This document shows, piece after piece, positions 54,420 through 64,000 of a stretch of DNA of 64,000 nucleotides. The translations under genes and the position numbers were made by a program. The notes below the pieces were generated by a model. The model worked only from the letters and a program-made list of their open reading frames with translations, searched no databases and was not told the origin of the DNA. This stretch comes from Blattamonas nauphoetae (taxonomy: Eukaryota; Preaxostyla; Oxymonadida), in the NCBI GenBank assembly GCA_033064195.1, contig JARBJD010000333.1, positions 1 to 64,000 of the forward strand, written 5' to 3'. How positions within the stretch are numbered: position 1 is the first letter of the stretch; every line of letters starts with the position of its first letter.

Positions 54420-54940
54420 TCATCTTCTCGCGATCAGGTTCCTGAAATGGCAGAAGTGATATCTCAGAATGGATTTATATTCTCTCCACTTGGTTCCTTC
54501 ATTGTTTCTCTTCTCGAGGAAACCGGGCATTGTCGTCCGTTCGACCCTTTCCCGTCGGGATCCTTCGCTCGGATCATTCTGTGCGACGTGTCAGCCACAC
54601 ACTCTCAACCTGACATCCACGTCACCGTCGTTCGTTTGTAGACTGATCGCTCTCACGCAGACAACTGGTGGCAGGTCAGAGTGACAGTCATCACAACTGT
54701 GTCGATCCTCCTCCCACTCTTCGTTGAGGAGTCGAGAAGACGGACAGGGAAGAGGCTGAGTAGATCGGGATCTGTGTCGACTGTTCTCAGCACTCATCAT
54801 GTCAATCAGTGAACTCATTCCTGTCCTCCTAGAGTCTACCCTCTTCCTCTCTTTGTCGAGAAGAGCATCACGGGTTGATCTTATCTTTGTTTCACTTCAC
54901 TTGTCTTCGTTTAGAGTGGAATGAGAACTTGCATGAAATG
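54420..54940 (-). CDS. 3' exons of a spliced gene split by TIR element B
   Basis: Minus-strand coding pieces downstream of element B: a short continuation (PFHASSHSTLNEDK), then after an intron GMSSLIDMMSAENSRHRS, NEEWEEDRHSCDDCHSDL, LQTNDGDVDVRLR, and after a 24-nt GT-AG intron NDPSEGSRRERVERTTM to FRNLIARR with TGA at 54420-54422. These appear to be the 3' continuation of the gene at 58947-60123. No domain is recognised. Confidence 0.45.
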
Positions 54941-55244
54941 GGAGAAATAGGGTATGTATAGAGACAGATCTGATTTTGTATACACACAGATCTAAATTTG
55001 GTATACGCACAGATCTGTCGGATACACACAGATCTGTCAATATGTTCATAATTTTCGACTATTTCACACATTTCTTCTCTGATTTATCAACAAAACAAAT
55101 TGTATGTCCCTCTACCCCCTTTAAAACCACAACTGTCGAAAAAGTTGGACCAGAGGAACTGATCTAGCCACAATAAGTTCAAAACGCATCTCAGGTGTGA
55201 CAAGGTGAGGTGAGGGATGACAGCGATCGGATATGAGGGAGGAT

Positions 55245-56015
55245 TCATGTCATAGTTTTGTTGATGACGCGGTGTTGTGCAGGAGTGGTGGCGAATGCGA
55301 GGATCGGAGAAAGGGCGACAGGGGTTGAGAGGGGAGAAATAGGGAGTTGCGGGAGTGTCTGAGGTTGGGGAGGGTGTTTGGTGGGGCTGGAGGTGTTTCG
55401 GCGAGATGCGAGTGCTCTGTGGTTGGTCGGAGCAGGCGATGGTTCTTCTTCAGATTGTTCACCTTCAATGTCGTCTTCTGCAAGGATTTCAGATTGTTCT
55501 TCTTCTTTATCCTCCTCATTATCCATCGCTGCTGCTTTTTCTTGTGTGATTTGCTTGATTTCTGCTGTTTCCCACTCTGACCATTCCCCAGCTTGAGTCC
55601 GGCGCTCGTTCTCCGCTATGATCGGTGCTGATTCCTCCATCGGCCACATAACCCGCTGGTCGACCAAATCATACCTCTTCACCTGCTGTAGCACCCCAAA
55701 CAAGACACGGGTGGTGGAGTGATGTCTGAACCGCTCTCGAACTCCACAATAAGTCCGGTGATGTTCTTCGCACGTTTATACAAAGGATGTTGTACGATTG
55801 TTGACCTCCTCCACTTGTGAGGATGGAATGTCTCTGAATCCGTTGATTTCGATTTCCAACATTCTGAGATCTGGTAGTATGTCAACTTTAGGTGAATATT
55901 CTCGGAGGAGTGCGATTTCTTTTTCGCAATCTGCAAAAGTTGCAATATTTCCAACTCCTGTCACCAGATCGGCGAGAGGGAGAGCAGCTTTGTTGGTGAC
56001 TTCCTTTCTGGCAGT
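55245..56015 (-). pseudogene. Gene-like fragment inside element B
   Basis: Minus-strand pieces with real coding character: PLADLVTGVGNIATFADCEK, LPDLRMLEIEINGFRDIP, then NPLYKRAKNITGLIVEFE-like and VKRYDLVDQRVMWPMEES, ending in an acidic low-complexity tail (EEQSEILAEDD). Frame changes between the pieces may be introns or decay. Probably picked up from a host gene. Parent not identified. Confidence 0.4.
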
Positions 56016-56169
56016 TCAATCATCATGAATTCGTGTTTCCAGGACTAGGCGTAGGTCCAGTAGAAAAAACATGAGATGGGGTGGCGAGTGGGGACGATTT
56101 GGTTGAGGAGATCCGAACCTTCCGAGGAGGAAACTGCTTGGATGGAACAGTGTTTGAGTTGATGGGAAG

Positions 56170-56465
56170 GCATTGCGTTTGAAGGGGAGGGGAGAGCATT
56201 GCGTTTGAAGGGGAGGGGAGAGCATTGCGTTTGAAGGGGAGAGGAGAGCATTGCGTTTGAAGGGGAGGGGAGAGCATTGCGTTTGAAGGGGAGGGGAGGG
56301 GAGAGCATTGCGTTTGAAGGGGAGGGGAGAGCATTGCGTTTAAAGGGGAGGGGAGAGCATTGCGTTTAAAGGGGAGGGGAGAGCATTGCGTTTGAAGGGG
56401 AGGGGAGAGCATTGCGTTTGAAGGGGAGGGGAGAGCATTGCGTTTGAAGGGGAGGGGAGTGCATT
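56170..56465. repeat. 26-bp minisatellite inside element B, about 11 copies
   Basis: Unit GAGAGCATTGCGTTTGAAGGGGAGGG, very homogeneous, with one TTTAAA variant in two adjacent units and one unit lengthened by GGGGA. It is purine-rich on the plus strand and similar in unit length to the arrays at 2-5 kb but not in sequence. Confidence 0.92.
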
Positions 56466-56949
56466 GCGTGTGAGGGCGAGGGGAGTGGAAGCCAATTTCG
56501 AGCGAGGGGAGCTGAGGCCAATTGAGGGCGAGGGGGGCTGAGGCCATTTGCGGGCGAGGAGAGTGGAAGCCATCAGCGGGCGAGGGGAGTGGAAGGCCGT
56601 GGAAGACGAGATGGTTGGATTGCTAATGCAATCTATATCCCGGGTCATTTTGTCCCCCCTCGTCAAAACAATACATCCCTAATGTCAGTCTTTGCTTCTC
56701 TATTGTAAACAAAGTCCATTTCGTCGATACCTTCTTTTTGAATCAGGTCTGGAACGGCTTGAAATTTAGGGAGAACAAACTTGCAACAGAAGATATTATT
56801 GACTTGTGCGACATGCCATTGAGTGAAACGGTGATGAATTCACTTGATGCCCGTTTGATATTTCGACATAAAGCAAGATTCGAGTGATACGATCGCATGG
56901 GTCCATAATTTCCTTTTCACTCGCGATCCAAGCAAATACACGCTTTTCG

Positions 56950-57420
56950 AAATGCCAAATCACTCTCAAATGCATCAAACTCCTCCATGTCCCGAATTTC
57001 AATTCTTCCTCTTCTTCTGAACAGCTTTGTGAGAACAAAAGCTTAAAAGTGCTTCATGACGCTCCAGATCTGTTCCTACTCACCATATACAACCGTAACG
57101 AACGTTGTCGGCAATTATGATGCCTACTTAGTCGTGCTGCGTCATTTTTTATGACATTAATCAATTGGTAATCAGATCTCGAACTGCAATCTCACGATGA
57201 CAGGATCTGTTGGAATATGGAGGCAGTTTGAGGAATCACATTTAGAAATGACGTTAACGATGGGTGGATGGACAAGAGACTTGGCTGGGCGGACTCAACA
57301 ACGAAAACTGCTGGCTGTCCGAGTATCAAGCAAGATCGGAGCAAATTTCGGACGGATAGCGAACTACCCCTAATCAACTTTTTTTGAACCCCAATGAGAA
57401 CAAAGAGACTACTCTGAGTT
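56950..57420 (+). other. Conserved internal block of the TIR element family (element B copy)
   Basis: Counterpart of 17480-17960. The short frame reads MTGSVGIWRQFEES, MGGWTRDLAGRTQQRK, LLAVRVSSKIGA before it ends at a stop near 57373. Differences from element A are scattered and many change the residue. Confidence 0.6.
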
Positions 57421-57465
57421 GGATACTAAAAGGCACAAGAAACGGAAGAGGAAATCACACAGCGC

Positions 57466-57750
57466 GTGAACGAACAGAGGAAACAGCTCCAAGCCTGCCA
57501 CAACAAGACACTTGAAAAGAAATATCACAATGAATTGCTCGAAGCCTCACAGAAACTCGATAACACAAACGAAAAGGGATATATGCAGCTGGTCCCGCTT
57601 ACTCAGCTGGAGAACGAAAAAAACACAGAAGGCGTTCGGAACGATAAAATGAGAGATATTCTTCGCAAAAAGGAGGAGGAGCTAATTGCTCTTCTTCAGA
57701 AAGTTCGGGATCTTGATTCCAAAGTCACTGAATTTGTAGAGACACAATAG
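57466..57750 (+). pseudogene. Coiled-coil frame inside element B
   Basis: ATG-started, 94 residues, strongly charged heptad-like sequence (LEKKYHNELLEASQKLDN, LRKKEEELIALLQKVRDL). Related-looking charged pieces continue in other frames to about 58690 (ELNQIVIQNIVEKIFETE). It may be a piece of a captured host coiled-coil gene or an element gene in decay. Confidence 0.4.
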
Positions 57751-58946
57751 GAGCGCGAAGATCGAAAGAAAGCTGAAAATTGGGAAGAAGATGAACCAAG
57801 AAGCTGCCATCCTACTCCAAGTTCTCGAAGGATACATGACAAACACTTTCAGCCATCCATACCTCAACAAGAAGAGAAAAGAGTCGGTCCTGATCTGGCG
57901 CGACAAGATCAAGCGAGAGAAAGAGCGGAGAAGAAAGGAATGAACAGAAGACAAAATATTGGCCAAGGAAGAACATGGCGTCGAGGAAGACATCGAACCG
58001 GACACACTTGCTGATTCCAAATCCGGCGAAGAATCTTCACTGATGAACCTCGACAACGAACCAAGCACAAACACGACTACCAATTTGTTCTTCCTCAGAA
58101 AGACAAATACAAAGAGTCAATACCACCTGGTAATCAGTTTGGAGGTACTTCCTTCGGCCCAGACTGCAAGGGAAAGGAAGATCTGAAACCGTCTGGGGAG
58201 GGATCAACACTGCACCGGAAGACTTTGTCCATCATCGATGCGAATCCTCTCTCGCTCTTCACATCATCGGCGCGAGCGAAGAAGGTGTTGTGAACAACAA
58301 GCGGCCATCGGCGACCGAGCATCAAACACTGTGTTGACTGAGGGCACAGAGACATTAGAAGAGTTGGAGCACCGAATGGAGGCGATGCAAAAGAAAAATA
58401 TCAAAGCAGAAGTGAAAGAAGAGACACGCGAGATCAACAAAGTTGCCGACAAGCTAGATGCCATGTATCTGCAATCACAGTCTTTCTGCCACTGTAAGAT
58501 CCAACAAATCACCCGTATGAGCAAACAAAGCAAGGCACAGCCATTGAAGAGGAGCCAGAATTGAACCAGATCGTGATCCAAAATATCGTCGAAAAGATCT
58601 TCGAAACTGAGTCAACCAAACTCACAAAGAGGCTTGCTCGAAACATGAACCATTTTCCCTGTATTCTTTCGGAAGATATTGCGGGGAAACCAATCCTTCT
58701 AACGTGAACGCGATCGACCCTTTGAAACAGTTGTCGTGACTGCCTCATCAATCGCTCTCATTTTACCTTGAAACTCTTCTTTTTATCCTTTTACATCTAT
58801 TCTTCGTCTTTTTCATTCATATAAGACACATTATAAGCCAAAATAGAGACAAAAAGGTCAGATCTGTGTGTATACCGCAGATCTGTGCCTATACCAACGG
58901 ACAGATCTGTGTGTATACAAAATCAGATCTGTCTCTATACTTACCC

Positions 58947-60123
58947 GGAGAAATACACCACTAAAATCAAGACAAACGAAGAGAAAAGCATGTAACTTGC
59001 CATCAGCAAGCTGCAATGAAGTGAGAAGCTCTTCCTCAGCAACAATGTGGATGTGAATGTTGGTTGTTGCATTCCACACTTGACATGCAGACGGCGACGT
59101 CACCCAAGTTTGTGGAAGATGAGACTGGGTGAGCGGGAAAAGTGGGTTGAGGAGCACAGATGGGTTAAGAGCTGTTTGGATCGTCATTTGGAGTGTGCAG
59201 AGAGATGGTTGGATCTGGGCAGGGTTGTCAAGGCCAGCTGCGAAGAGCACAGCGTCGAGTGACTTCACTCGGGCACAGAAAGTGGGCGGGCGCTTCTGCG
59301 AAAATGCGAGGAAAGCCGGATGAGATGGAAGGAGAGAAGGATCAGTCGATATAGACTGTCCAACTGAGACACTTGTCGCTCTCGGACTCTTTCTTCATCT
59401 TTTCCCCACGTGTGTCCTGTCCTTTCAGCCGAAAAATACTCTTCCAGCTGAAACATGAAACCTCTCATCAAATCCACATAATAATCCTTCACCGCCTCGT
59501 TCATCGTTCTGAGTGTGTTTCCGCTCTTCATCATCCCTTTCAGCCGACCCAGCATCGCACTGTAGTCGTCATCACATCCTATGATGAATGCTTCCAGACA
59601 CTCTTCCGCACTGAGTAACATACACCCCTCCATTTCTTCTGTCGCTCGATCCACGTCTTTGTGTGGATTCGCTGTGACTCGGCTGGAGCAAAATGGTTCT
59701 TTTTGAAGTTGTTGCATCCCTTCAGCGCACTTGGTGTGTATCGGAACGAGAAAGAGAGACGAGTTGATTTGAAACGAGATAAGTCGGAGTGATTCATCTT
59801 GTTTGGCGATGGGGTGGTTGGAGGATCAATCCTTGAGGTGGAAAATGAGGGGAAGGAGAGAGAAAGGAGGGACGAGAGTGGAAACAGGTCGAGGTGGAGC
59901 TGACTTGGAAGCCTGTCTTCTTCCTGTTTACCGCTTTTGGGGGTGTTTGGGGATTGGTTTCGCTTTCTGACGAGTTCTTCAGAGTTGCCGAGGATCAGCC
60001 CTGAGTACGTGAGTGACAATGGAGTGATGAGAGAGATCACGTGGAGTTTGGGGAGGAAGGGTTGGAAGAGATAAGTCAGCGAGAGCAGCGGCGAAACCGG
60101 ATGTTTTGCTGAAATTTCGTCAT
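58947..60123 (-). CDS. 5' exons of the spliced gene split by TIR element B
   Basis: Starts at an ATG (60121-60123) right after TATAAA on the minus strand: MTKFQQNIRFRRCSRLTY, a membrane-like segment (VISLITPLSLTYSGLIL), a Ser/Pro-rich stretch, then EEMEGCMLLSAEECLEAF, IIGCDDDYSAMLGRLKGM and KDYYVDLMRGFMFQLEEY, followed by KSLDAVLFAAGLDNPAQ and HIVAEEELLTSLQLADG near the element. Introns are short. The exon is cut at GVFL by the element at 58946. Not recognised by family; a trafficking or structural role cannot be claimed. Confidence 0.5.
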
Positions 60124-60142
60124 TTTATACTTGTAAGAGATT

Positions 60143-62600
60143 TTACATGCTTTGCTCACCATCTCTTCTCCTCGAGAGGGACGGCCAAGAACGAGGTGGA
60201 GATGGAATTCTGGAGAAGGTCGGGACGGTTTTGAAAAAGAGTGAAGTGTCCTGGCTGCGTGTGTGGATGTACAGATATTGGAGAGGGGACAGAGTTGAGG
60301 ACAATGGGTGCATCTGGCGCTGGAGATTCAATGGTAGGATGAGTTCGGATAAAGATGGGGATGGGCGGAATTTTTGGGGATGAGAGGCAGTGGTAACAGA
60401 GTGATGTGGGGTGGCGAGTGGCTGAGTCGTTGAAAGAGATGATTTTCTGGGAGTATTGTGAGAAATGAGGGAGATGGTCATCCACGTGGTTTGGTCCTGA
60501 TTTTGGGAATATTCTTGCTGAGAATTCTGGGTTTCTTTTGTTGATTTGATTGCAGGTGATGCTGACCGGAATCCCAGCAATTGACGTGTTCGTCCGGGAG
60601 TGACAGCGCGATGGAAATGACGCGAGAGGTCTTCCAAACTAAAGATGAACCAACCAACAAATTGGGTAAAATGGCCATCCACACGATGATCCAGATCCCA
60701 CAGACTGGAAATAAACACATTATTCAGCCCCGAGTGGATCTGACAAGATCCTGATGAGTCCAGCTTGATCTGTGAATTGGCGGGAGTCCTGTCTGCTTTG
60801 TCAAGTATCGTCTGATCATGTGACTGGCAATGATGTTGAACGCATTCAAAATAAAGTGCTTGATCGGCAGAATCGGTGGAGAGGGAGACAGGGCTCGAGT
60901 CTTTGTGAACTAGCTCCCTGACTTTGCAACTTTTGTTTGTCCCAGCTGAAGCTATGAAAACGCGTCCATCCCAGTGTTGCTGTGTGGGCTCAGCAAGTCT
61001 GAGTTGAGAAACGGGTTTATTGGGGAGAACGTTGGGAAGATGCAACTTTTGTTTGTCCCAGCTGAAGCTTTGAAACGCGCGTCTTGCGTCGATTTTTTTG
61101 TGATGATGTAATTCCACAGTCTGGAATAGCTGTTGCCAATGATCGAATTCAGTATTTTGAAGAAGAATGAAGCAACATTCGGGAATGTGGACACATCATC
61201 AAGATCGATCTCACAATTAACAATGCTAGCAATGCAGAGACAGTGGGAGTAGTTGAACGAAGAAGATTGTGGGAAATACGTTGTTGAATTCAGCTGAATC
61301 ATCACATCAGTGGCGGACGCGAAGGACGACATAAATGGGCTTCACCCAGCGCGCGAAGAGCTTGAATGGCAGCTTATCCATTACAAGTCGACAGAGTTGA
61401 AAATATGGACGAATAATCGGAAGAGTTGGTGCGATGTCATCATCAAATTCCCGATTCTCAGATGTTGTCTAATCAATCCAACGAGATCCTGCCAGACAAC
61501 GCAAGTACTGTCAAATGACAGACGAATGCTGAGAGGAAGCAAGAGGAGAGTTTGAAGAATCCAGAACTGTTAGTCCAGATGACTTAGAATCACATCTGTT
61601 TGGCCAGCATTCGAGTTGTTTGTTGAGTTTTCGTTGGGTGAGTGAACGATGTCGTTCCATGCTATGCCATCCCGCTTGTTCGACTGAATAATCTTCACCA
61701 TGGGGCAGCCAGGGTTCTGGCCTGTGAATTCCTTGATCACGACACATGTTTCGTCGTTCGCAAAGGCGATTTGGAAGTTATTTCCCGTTTGCATCGTGAT
61801 GACTTCTCTCTGACGGAGATTTCTGGATTTGACCGTCGTTTCGATGCAATATGAAGTGAATTCTTTGTTAGTGATTCTGAGTGTCCCACCGGTTTGGTGA
61901 AGGGAGAAGACGAAACAAAGAACGATGTCTGGATTTCGGGGATGCGCTGGCAATTGCAAGAGTACTTGCATTCATGGTCTTCAATGAAGCAAAAGTCACA
62001 GTATGACATTGTTTGGAATACATGGATGGATTGCATGATCGAGAGAGGCAGATTAGACTGATACTTTTGTTGTCGGAGAAGCAGCACGTTGCAGCGAAGA
62101 ACGACTAGAAAGAGAATGGTGGTTCAGTTGGTTAATTGTGCTTTCGTTCCAAATGATATGAAGTTGGAGAAATCATGCAACCCTTGTGCCTTTCAGTAGA
62201 TAAATGAAAACAAATTGGACATACAGAGATGAATTGAACGATCAGGTCTGAGCATTCGATGACATGAAGAGGACCAATGGACGTATCGTCAATGTAGTGT
62301 ATGTCGTCCAGATTGTAACGATGATCGATTCTTATCCTCCACTTTTTTACCATCTCGTCGTTGGAAAAGAGAGTTTTATGTCCTGACAACCTCATGGATG
62401 TCCCTTGCAACTTGAACGTGAATTTCTTCTCATCCCCGTTTAATCGTGGACAACTTTGCCTTCCACCTTCAGAGATTGATGTGGTACTTCACAGAAATGT
62501 TTCGATAAACACTCCTTCGTACTGAGTGGCGATGAATCGGTTAGATCTCGTAGATAACCATATTTCCCTTTTCTTCTCTGGTAAGAGGACTTTTCACGTT
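60143..62600 (-). CDS. Putative spliced gene for a Cys-containing, membrane-anchored protein
   Basis: Minus-strand coding pieces in several frames: WRIRIDHRYNLDDIHYI and GPLHVIECSDLIVQF (62410-62132), SYCDFCFIEDHECKYSCNC (near 62000), TLRITNKEFTSYCIETTV and NFQIAFANDETCVVIKEF (61900-61600), CIASIVNCEIDLDDVSTF (near 61220), FECVQHHCQSHDQTIL (near 60840), then a hydrophobic span VCGIWIIVWMAILPNLL (near 60700) and a Ser/Pro-rich tail. This suggests an extracellular cysteine-rich part, one membrane span and a cytoplasmic tail. A HAP2/GCS1-like gamete fusogen crossed my mind, but I see no defining motif. Exon limits are unresolved. Confidence 0.4.
60918..61090. repeat. Pair of 35-bp direct repeats
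   Basis: TGCAACTTTTGTTTGTCCCAGCTGAAGC occurs at about 60925 and again at about 61039, 114 bp apart, followed by TNTGAAANCGCG in both. It lies inside the putative spliced gene above and may mark a small tandem duplication of coding or intron sequence. Confidence 0.8.
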
Positions 62601-62832
62601 TCACTCTCGGTTGATGATTATTTTTTGCTCAATAATTCCAGTGAAGTGGGTGATGCAATCAAAGACAGTTGCACCCAAAAGCACCCAACTGAAACAAGAT
62701 GAGAGTACAAAACTGAGATGATGAAGATTCAACAAAACAGGAAGCAGAATGCAATATCAGAATACAATTTTTCTTCGTGTCCCATTTGTATGGATGGGAG
62801 CACGACAAGGTTCATCACTTGCTGAGTTCGCG

Positions 62833-63440
62833 TCATTCCGTCGAGCGCGGAGGAAGAAGAGTGCTTGGAATGTGCTCAGTCGGAGGTAGCGATGGCTGAT
62901 ACTGTTGGGGCTCAGCTGACCGCATCTCTTTGTTCACATTCACTGTAGATGAAGCAGGAATGGAGAAGGGGGGAGTTGGAGTCAGTTCTTCTATTTTGAC
63001 AACGACGGCAGATTGAACAGGAGCAGCCCCTGCAACTTGGCCTGCTGGGTATGGTTGAGGACACGACGTGGCGGGCACATCGTAAGGAAGAGCGATAGCC
63101 AGGGAATGTGTGGATTGAAGGACAGGAAAAGTGACGAGAGGTAATCGATGGTGTTGCTCTCCGTCGATTAGATGAAGGGTATCATCGTCTCCCAACATTC
63201 TCAAATTATTTGAACGAGAACTCTCCATTCACGGTGATGAAATATCGATTGTGGGAGAAGGAGGCAGAGGCGAGGGTGAAGTAGGACGTGACACGTCGAG
63301 ATCGTTGCCGTTGTGCAAATAATCCTCCTCTGAACCAGGCGAAGGATGACAGGTTCCATTGATTGATGGAAGTGACCTGCACTACGGCCACGAAGTACTC
63401 CGTCGGTGTGTGCGACTACAGACGGAAGTGAATGCAAGAT
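62833..63440 (-). CDS. 3' exons of an unrecognised gene
   Basis: Upstream piece with SSFAWFRGGLFAQRQRSRR and ASFSHNRYFITVNGEF, then a piece starting near 63228 (RMLGDDDTLHLIDGEQHH) that continues into a Pro/Ser/Gln-rich tail and stops at 62833. The switch between frames near 63200 suggests a very short intron. Composition is that of a nuclear regulatory protein with a disordered tail, but no domain can be named. Confidence 0.35.
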
Positions 63441-64000
63441 CGATCGTCTCTTCGCTTTCAGATGAACAAATTATGTTGATTGTGAATCGTTATCGACGGC
63501 GTCGGGATGTTTTGGTGTGAAGACGATTCATTCTCCATTTTATAAGGATTGTCACCCATGTCCTCAGAACTGTCCTCGGCATCGTCTTCAGGTACCCAAG
63601 AAGTCGGAGTTAGTGCTGATGTGGACAAATGAGTGACGCATCGAGCGTGGAGATCGGTGAAGGGGAAGTGTTGGGATGGGAAGCAGGTTCACTCGAAGGG
63701 ATCGAAGGCGGGTGAACGCACAAAAAGCAGCGGCATTCACACGTAGTGTCTTGTTCGTCTAGAGATTCGTTTTGGAAGAGCGATGGTGCATCAATTGTAT
63801 ATTTGTATCGTCTGTTTGATACCTTTCCCAATTTGGAATGATGTTTGGGGCTTCTTTCCTCGTTTGTGAACTATGAATGTATCCAGAGGACGATGAGTCG
63901 CGGCGAGAGGGTGAATCTGGATGTTTGACTGGTATAGCGAAGGTAACGAATTGAATGATTTCCTCCCCTTCGACAGGTTGATGTACATTGTTTGGTCGCA
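63441..64000. other. Window edge, possible 5' part of the preceding gene
   Basis: Minus-strand frames (for example 63610-63831 with TTCECRCFLCVHPP) have some coding character. Too little is visible to call a gene. Confidence 0.3.

Larger units (their letters stand above)
54950..58946 (+). mobile_element. TIR element B, whole (3997 bp)
   Basis: Perfect 9-bp target duplication GGAGAAATA (54941-54949 and 58947-58955). Imperfect TIRs of about 90 bp begin GGGTATGTATAGAGACAG at the left and GGGTAAGTATAGAGACAG inward from the right, and hold repeated CAGATCT palindromes. A subterminal region (about 58680-58870) and an internal block (56950-57420) are homologous to element A, so both belong to one Mutator-like family. 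No transposase is recognised. Interior: broken gene-like pieces, a 26-bp minisatellite and a coiled-coil frame. Confidence 0.9.

Noticed and set aside
60143-61117. Single 324-codon minus-strand gene
   Set aside because: The long frame mixes a repeated 35-bp segment and low-complexity Ser/Pro sequence, while the plausible membrane span lies in another frame; a spliced model fits better.

Overview
The window looks like nuclear DNA from a protist. It has spliced eukaryotic housekeeping genes (gamma-tubulin, DNA polymerase delta, histone acetyltransferase HAT1, RAD21-type cohesin kleisin) with very short GT-AG introns (about 21-70 nt) and standard stop codons. It also has long minisatellites, DNA transposons and a virus-like protein-primed DNA polymerase gene. 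Members of a diverged paralogous family (26-28 kb, 40-42 kb) resemble proteins I recall from the oxymonad Blattamonas. That points to a preaxostylan metamonad, but it is memory, not a search result.

Layout. 1-2 kb: no gene recognised. 2.06-5.2 kb: two adjacent purine-rich minisatellites. 6.0-15.5 kb: a virus-like (Polinton/Maverick-type or related pPolB) segment on the minus strand, with a long open polymerase gene and small ORFs sharing a TAAATG-type start motif. It also holds an island of tRNA-like and direct repeats (11.7-13.4 kb) and a Merlin transposon. 15.6-37.5 kb: a giant inverted duplication. Its two arms of about 8.8 kb are nearly identical and flank a 2.8-kb spacer. Each arm carries the 3' part of POLD1 split by a 2.8-kb TIR transposon, then HAT1, RAD21 and an unrecognised gene. 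A second, identical Merlin copy sits inside the transposon TIR of the left arm only. 37.3-39.5 kb: a mosaic of truncated genes (POLD1 core, an acyl-CoA synthetase piece, an unknown piece). 39.8-41.8 kb: paralogue of the spacer gene. 44.3-46.0 kb: gamma-tubulin. 50.3-52 kb: a multi-pass membrane protein. 54.4-60.1 kb: a spliced gene of unknown function split by a 4.0-kb relative of the TIR transposon. 60-64 kb: spliced minus-strand genes that I could not name.

Main themes. (1) A TIR transposon family (two subfamilies, 9-bp target duplications, 90-140 bp TIRs) starts at both ends with GGGTANGTATAG, so each terminus is a good 5' splice donor. In POLD1, splicing from the TIR donor to an AG inside the duplicated target would restore the frame with one extra residue. 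(2) The nested insertions, the inverted duplication and the near-identical tract starting exactly at the arm edge give a readable order of events. They also raise the question of whether part of the structure is an assembly artefact. (3) The virus-like segment has an HNH-type endonuclease insert inside its polymerase and a recurring AT-rich start-site motif.
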